The notes beneath the pieces were generated by a model. That model made no database searches. It was not told the origin of the DNA and saw nothing but the letters and a program-made list of their open reading frames with translations. Below, piece by piece: positions 31,258-34,449 of a DNA stretch of 34,449 nt. Source of the DNA: Acidimicrobiaceae bacterium (GTDB lineage Bacteria; Actinomycetota; Acidimicrobiia; Acidimicrobiales; RAAP-2); NCBI GenBank assembly GCA_003138855.1, contig PLHF01000154.1, forward strand, positions 1 through 34,449, written 5' to 3'. Each line of letters begins with the position of its first letter. The stretch's first letter is position 1. The translations under genes and the position numbers were made by a program.

Positions 31258-31836
31258 TCACCATCCGCTGCACCCACCCTGATCGGGCGGGTAGGACTGG
31301 ATGTGCTCGGCCACCATGATCTGCTGGTCGGGCGTCGCTTCCGCACCTTCGGGCGCGTACTGCAGGCCCCCGAAGGCGTCCCAGTTGGCCCGGGTGATCC
31401 CGAGCCCGCCGCTGAACCGGCCCCCGTTGGAGGTCCAGTTGCCACCCTCCTCGCACATGGCGACGCGTTCCCACGCTGCCCGTTGGGCAGGAGTCACGGT
31501 GTCGACGGGCCCCGCCGGCGGAGCCGGAGCGGGAGCGGGCACGGTGGCCGGAGCCGGCACTGCCGCCGGCACGGTCCCGAGGATCCCGATCGGACGACCG
31601 GAGAGCAGCGATGCGGCCAGATCGAACGAAACGTCCGAACCGCTGGCCTGTGGGCTGCCCACCGCCGGTGTGTGGAATGCCGTCAACTGATCGGCCGGCA
31701 TGGCGGTGGCTGTGGTGGTCCCGGAGGACCTGGTTGTTACTGCCCGGGCAGACTGCACGGAGGCAGCCTGCGTCAGGGTGCTGACGGTGATGAGGGCGAC
31801 AGGAATGATCGCCACGAGTGCAATGCGGGTCCGCAC
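31258..31836 (-). CDS. secreted Rpf-type (transglycosylase-like) muralidase
   Basis: A 192-residue exported protein. The signal peptide begins VRTRIALVAIIPVALITV. A Ser/Thr-rich and then Ala/Pro-rich linker runs to about 112. The C-terminal Rpf domain (about 118-192) shows AAWERVAMCEEGGNW, with catalytic Glu129 and Cys128, then RFSGGLGITRANWDAFGG and the last cysteine, Cys189, for the usual disulfide. Such enzymes cleave peptidoglycan and promote regrowth of dormant cells. The GTG at 31836 is chosen because GGGAGG lies 4-5 nt upstream and the signal peptide starts there. No LysM or G5 domain is present. A structured leader precedes it. Confidence 0.92.
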   Translation of the reverse strand: MRTRIALVAIIPVALITVSTLTQAASVQSARAVTTRSSGTTTATAMPADQLTAFHTPAVGSPQASGSDVSFDLAASLLSGRPIGILGTVPAAVPAPATVPAPAPAPPAGPVDTVTPAQRAAWERVAMCEEGGNWTSNGGRFSGGLGITRANWDAFGGLQYAPEGAEATPDQQIMVAEHIQSYPPDQGGCSGW

Positions 31837-31985
31837 GGCACCTCCCTTCGTAGGGCGCGCGAAGCGCCTTCCTCTGCTCGGTGTTGGCGGGCTCCGGCCA
31901 TTGCATTCGGTCCCCGGACGGCGAGCGGGAAGGCTCGTCCGTCCTGGCTTCACGCCGTAGGGTGTGCGGCCGGTGTTAGTTACGC
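31837..31985 (-). promoter_or_regulatory. structured leader of the Rpf gene, possible c-di-AMP riboswitch
   Basis: On the minus strand the leader contains a stem of GGACGG plus CGAGC (31944-31933) with GCTCG plus CCGTCC (31926-31916), one bulge. It is followed by CCGGGGACC and, further on, GAGCCCGCCAACACCGAG. Actinobacterial rpf genes are often controlled by the ydaO/yuaA riboswitch, which has CGGGGGACC and GAACCCGNCAGCTAACC. The resemblance is partial, since the GGGGTGAATCC block is missing. I regard it as a structured leader of uncertain type. Confidence 0.3.
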
Positions 31986-31989
31986 CCAG

Positions 31990-32446
31990 GATTGCGTCGT
32001 GGTGACACCACTCATTTCATTACTGGTCAGTGTTCGATGTCTGCTGCACCGGTGGCTCGGGGCCACGATGCCGCGCCGACCCGAGCGACATGCTCGGTCC
32101 GTGCTGCTGCTGCTGCCAGTCGGTTGGCCCGACTCCCGGCAGGGCGGCCCTATTGCTCGGCAGCCTCGTCAGCACAAGTGCGCTTCCAAAGAGTATACCT
32201 GGTTGAGCCCAGATATGTGTACACCACTCAAAATACCATGGATGAACTGGTCCTTTGTGTTGGAAAAACACCAGATTTCACGGGCTGGCGGCGCATTTCA
32301 GGGGGCAATAACCGGGTCTGTTCTTTGAGTAATTTGACTAAGGCGGATCTTCGTGTGAAGCCACCCCGATGGTCGTGCTCGAGGACGTGGGCCGCCATCG
32401 CTCGATGCCCGCCGGGAGCCGATCCGGGGGAGCCGACTCGGGAAGG
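31990..32446. other. low-GC non-coding tract
   Basis: No supportable gene. From about 32160 to 32350 the GC content drops to roughly half, far below the flanks. The 10-mer ACACCACTCA occurs at 32005 and 32221. A small hairpin GTGTT-GGAAA-AACAC lies within 32255-32275. Open frames crossing the tract show no family resemblance. It may hold promoters for the leftward Rpf gene, or be the scar of an inserted element. Confidence 0.5.
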
Positions 32447-33832
32447 CTAGGGGTCGACCCGGGGCACGCCGCCGGTGACGGTGATCCGGCGCAGGAACAG
32501 CGGTCGGCTGTGGGGGAAGCCGACCTCTCCCGGTAGCCAGGCGGCGAAGGCCATCCACAGGTTGCCCTGGGAATCGGTGAAGAGGGACGGCCCCCCTGGG
32601 CCGCTGAACCCGGACTGCGAGGCGAGCAGCGGTTGGGCCGACTGGTCCGTGCACGGCCCGAGGGGTCCCGCGCAGGTGGCGTAGCCGATGGCATAGCTCA
32701 CCGTCTTCCAGTCGCTGCCCGAGTAGAAGAGCAGGTACTGGCCTCCGGAGTTGATCATCGCCGGGCCCTCGATGGTGCCGTGCTGCCATGCCCGGGTGGG
32801 GACGAGCAGCGGTGTCGGCGAGGAGCCCACCAGAGCGGTCCCGTCGGGAGCCAGCTGCTGGGACCACAGGGTGGCCGGCTGGCCGCCGGCGCCCTGTGAC
32901 TTCCACACCAGGTACGGCGTCCCGTCGGAGTCGACGAAGGGGACGGGGTCCATCGAGCCTCCGAGTGCCAGTTGGCAGGCGATCGGCGCCTGCGAGTCGT
33001 CGAAGTAGGGGCCCTGCGGATCGGTGGCCACGGCGGCGGAGATGCACTGCTCGTTGCTCGATCCGTAGATGGCCGAGTAGTAGAGGACGAAGGTGGTTCC
33101 GCGCTGGAGGACCGAGGGCGCCCAGGTGGCGCCGGGCTTCGCCCACGGGGCAAGGTGGGGGAGGGCGTCCCCGACCGTGGTCCAGTGGGTCAGGTCCACC
33201 GACTGGACGATCTGGATGTTGCCGGCGGCCGAGTTGGTGGCGAAGGCGTAGTACAGGCTGCCCACCGGCAGGACGAACGGATCGGGGAAGTCGAAGGGGT
33301 AGGCCAGTCCGCTGCCCGGGTCCTCCAGCGACAGGCACGCCGACGACACCGAGGTCAGCGAAAGGACCGCGGCCGGGAGGTTGGCCGTAGCGATGGAGTC
33401 GGATGCGTCGAGCACGCCGGACAGGCAGCTCTGCAGGGAGGAGATGTCGAGCGTCTGCAGGGAGATGGTCTGTGACGCGGAGCTCAGGCTCGCGTTGGTC
33501 GCGGTGACGGCGGCGGCGGTCCGGGCCACCGCCTGGCGCCTGGCGTCCCGGGCCCTGGTCGTCGAGGCGAGCTCGGCCGCGGTCGCCCGCTCGGACGACC
33601 GGGTCTGGCCCAACTGGTGCTCGGCAATGGCCAGCGAGTGTTGGTCATGATGGAACTGCCACTGCACGGCGACGTCGAAGGCGATGACGGCCAGCAGCAC
33701 CGAGCCGAGGACGGCGAGCACGACGACCGGCGGGTGGTCGGGGTGGAAGAGGCGCGCCGGTGGCCGGGGGGCGGTCGACCGTTCCTTTTCGACGCCGCTG
33801 GGTGGAGGTGCCTCCTCGGCCCGGACCGTCAC
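32447..33832 (-). CDS. membrane-anchored GH43-like glycosidase with coiled-coil stalk
   Basis: A 461-residue protein. After a Pro-rich cytoplasmic tail there is one helix (about 35-57), then a coiled coil (about 62-130). A small module with Cys136 and Cys166 follows, and then a five-bladed-propeller domain of GH43 type (about 175-461). The catalytic acids of the family are present: Asp184 in FPDPF, Asp295 in GSMDPVPF and Glu355 in GTIEGPAMI. Clan members cleave arabinan, xylan or similar glycans, so this one probably acts at the cell surface. The GTG start at 33832 overlaps the upstream stop (GTGA), so the two genes are coupled. The stalk and Cys module match the upstream protein. Confidence 0.88.
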   Translation of the reverse strand: MTVRAEEAPPPSGVEKERSTAPRPPARLFHPDHPPVVVLAVLGSVLLAVIAFDVAVQWQFHHDQHSLAIAEHQLGQTRSSERATAAELASTTRARDARRQAVARTAAAVTATNASLSSASQTISLQTLDISSLQSCLSGVLDASDSIATANLPAAVLSLTSVSSACLSLEDPGSGLAYPFDFPDPFVLPVGSLYYAFATNSAAGNIQIVQSVDLTHWTTVGDALPHLAPWAKPGATWAPSVLQRGTTFVLYYSAIYGSSNEQCISAAVATDPQGPYFDDSQAPIACQLALGGSMDPVPFVDSDGTPYLVWKSQGAGGQPATLWSQQLAPDGTALVGSSPTPLLVPTRAWQHGTIEGPAMINSGGQYLLFYSGSDWKTVSYAIGYATCAGPLGPCTDQSAQPLLASQSGFSGPGGPSLFTDSQGNLWMAFAAWLPGEVGFPHSRPLFLRRITVTGGVPRVDP

Positions 33833-34317
33833 GGCAGGGACGGATCGGCGGCGAGGCACGTGTGCGACGCACCGGTGATGGTGGCCGAGGCGCCGGCACT
33901 GTCTCCCAGCGCGATCTGGTTGAGGGCCTCCTCGACGCTCGAGAGACAGGAGTCGAGATCCGAGATGTTGATCCCCTTGGCGGAGACGTCGGCCTGGGCC
34001 GAGGCGAGCTCGCGGCGCTCGGTCCCGAGCTGGGCGGACTCGCCAGCGAGTGCGACGGCGGCGGACCGTGACTGGGCGGTGACTGTCGACAGCTCGGACC
34101 GGGTGGCATCCAAGCGGGTGGAGGCGTCGCTCAGTTCGGTCCGCTCCGATCCGAGCGACGCCTCGGTGCTGTGCAGCGTGGACAGCGAGGCGATGCCCGC
34201 GCCGACGGCCGCGGCCAGGAGGACTAGGCCAACAGCCAGGGTCGCCAGCCAACCCTTCCACCGGCGGAGGTGCGCCACCAGGGCCTGCCTCGATGTCCGC
34301 TCGCCGTGTGTGACCAT
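33829..34317 (-). CDS. membrane coiled-coil protein with two-Cys module
   Basis: A 162-residue protein with one helix (about 23-46), a coiled coil (about 50-115) and a C-terminal module with Cys124 (DSCLSSV) and Cys154 (HTCLAADP). The two cysteines are 30 residues apart, the same as in the downstream GH43 protein, and ISxLxSCLSxV and CLxxxDP are shared. The start is set at the ATG at 34317; the frame stays open to 34407, but those codons have only about two-thirds G/C at third positions, unlike the rest. It is translationally coupled to the GH43 gene (GTGA). Probably an anchor or partner of that enzyme. The function of the module is unknown. Confidence 0.8.
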   Translation of the reverse strand: MVTHGERTSRQALVAHLRRWKGWLATLAVGLVLLAAAVGAGIASLSTLHSTEASLGSERTELSDASTRLDATRSELSTVTAQSRSAAVALAGESAQLGTERRELASAQADVSAKGINISDLDSCLSSVEEALNQIALGDSAGASATITGASHTCLAADPSLP

Positions 34318-34449
34318 GTGGGTTCCGTGCCCGGTTCGACGTGGGGATGGGGAAGGCTGCGAGGCCCCGGCCCCGCCACGATGCGGACTGCCGAAGGGCA
34401 TTGTCACACCAAACGGAAGGGAAGAATCGTCGCGCCGTCGCGCCGTCGC

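Noticed and set aside
31992-32450. Open frame of 152 codons on the + strand across the low-GC tract
   Set aside because: Composition changes along its length, there is no ribosome site, and no family resemblance.

Overview
The window is GC-rich DNA (third codon positions of the clear genes are almost all G or C) with a gene content typical of Actinomycetota: DUF1918, DUF1275 and DUF3089 proteins, an MMPL transporter, an Rpf-type muralidase, TAP-like and LpqC-like secreted hydrolases, a GtrA fusion and a PIG-V-like mannosyltransferase. Several genes appear to start leaderless, with a TAnnnT box 6-8 nt before the start codon. A deep actinobacterial lineage such as Acidimicrobiia is plausible, but this is inference. 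No rRNA, tRNA or CRISPR was seen.

Bases 1-5200 look like a worn accessory segment of lower GC. It holds a small membrane protein with a Cys/His cluster, a DUF3089 lipoprotein that lacks two internal blocks, DUF1918, a DUF1275 membrane protein, a zinc alcohol/formaldehyde dehydrogenase, an internally deleted IS3-family remnant and a small zinc-ribbon protein. Bases 5300-16100 carry general metabolism and envelope genes: an LpqC-like esterase and an aldehyde dehydrogenase, an MMPL transporter, a tyrosine phosphatase, a one-helix membrane protein, GabT, a PIG-V-like mannosyltransferase, a decayed VOC gene and an ACAD10/11-like acyl-CoA dehydrogenase.

Bases 16324-26428 are the most interesting part. 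A response regulator, histidine kinase, GT2-GtrA fusion and ArnT-like glycosyltransferase run leftward. A tightly overlapping five-gene operon runs rightward: a Ser/Thr-rich exported protein, ApbE flavin transferase, a ferric-reductase-like haem membrane protein, a NuoF-like flavoprotein and a 3-Cys ferredoxin. Between them lie three TGTG boxes at exact 11-bp spacing (a PhoB/OmpR-type site) and a perfect 24-bp palindrome. I read this as a two-component-controlled module linking cytoplasmic NAD(P)H, through FMN, Fe-S and haem, to a flavin-carrying extracytoplasmic acceptor, next to an envelope-glycosylation pair. No FMN_bind domain protein is present, so the ApbE substrate is open. The small first protein, which repeats the motif TVSGQS, is the best candidate.

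Bases 26500-34449 hold an MFS exporter, a TAP-like lipoprotein hydrolase, a DUF998-like membrane protein, a cold-shock protein, a pseudogene broken by a 19-bp duplication, an Rpf muralidase with a long structured leader, a low-GC non-coding tract, and a pair of genes sharing a TM/coiled-coil/two-Cys module, one of them fused to a GH43-type propeller. The right-hand gene starts about 130 bp from the window edge.
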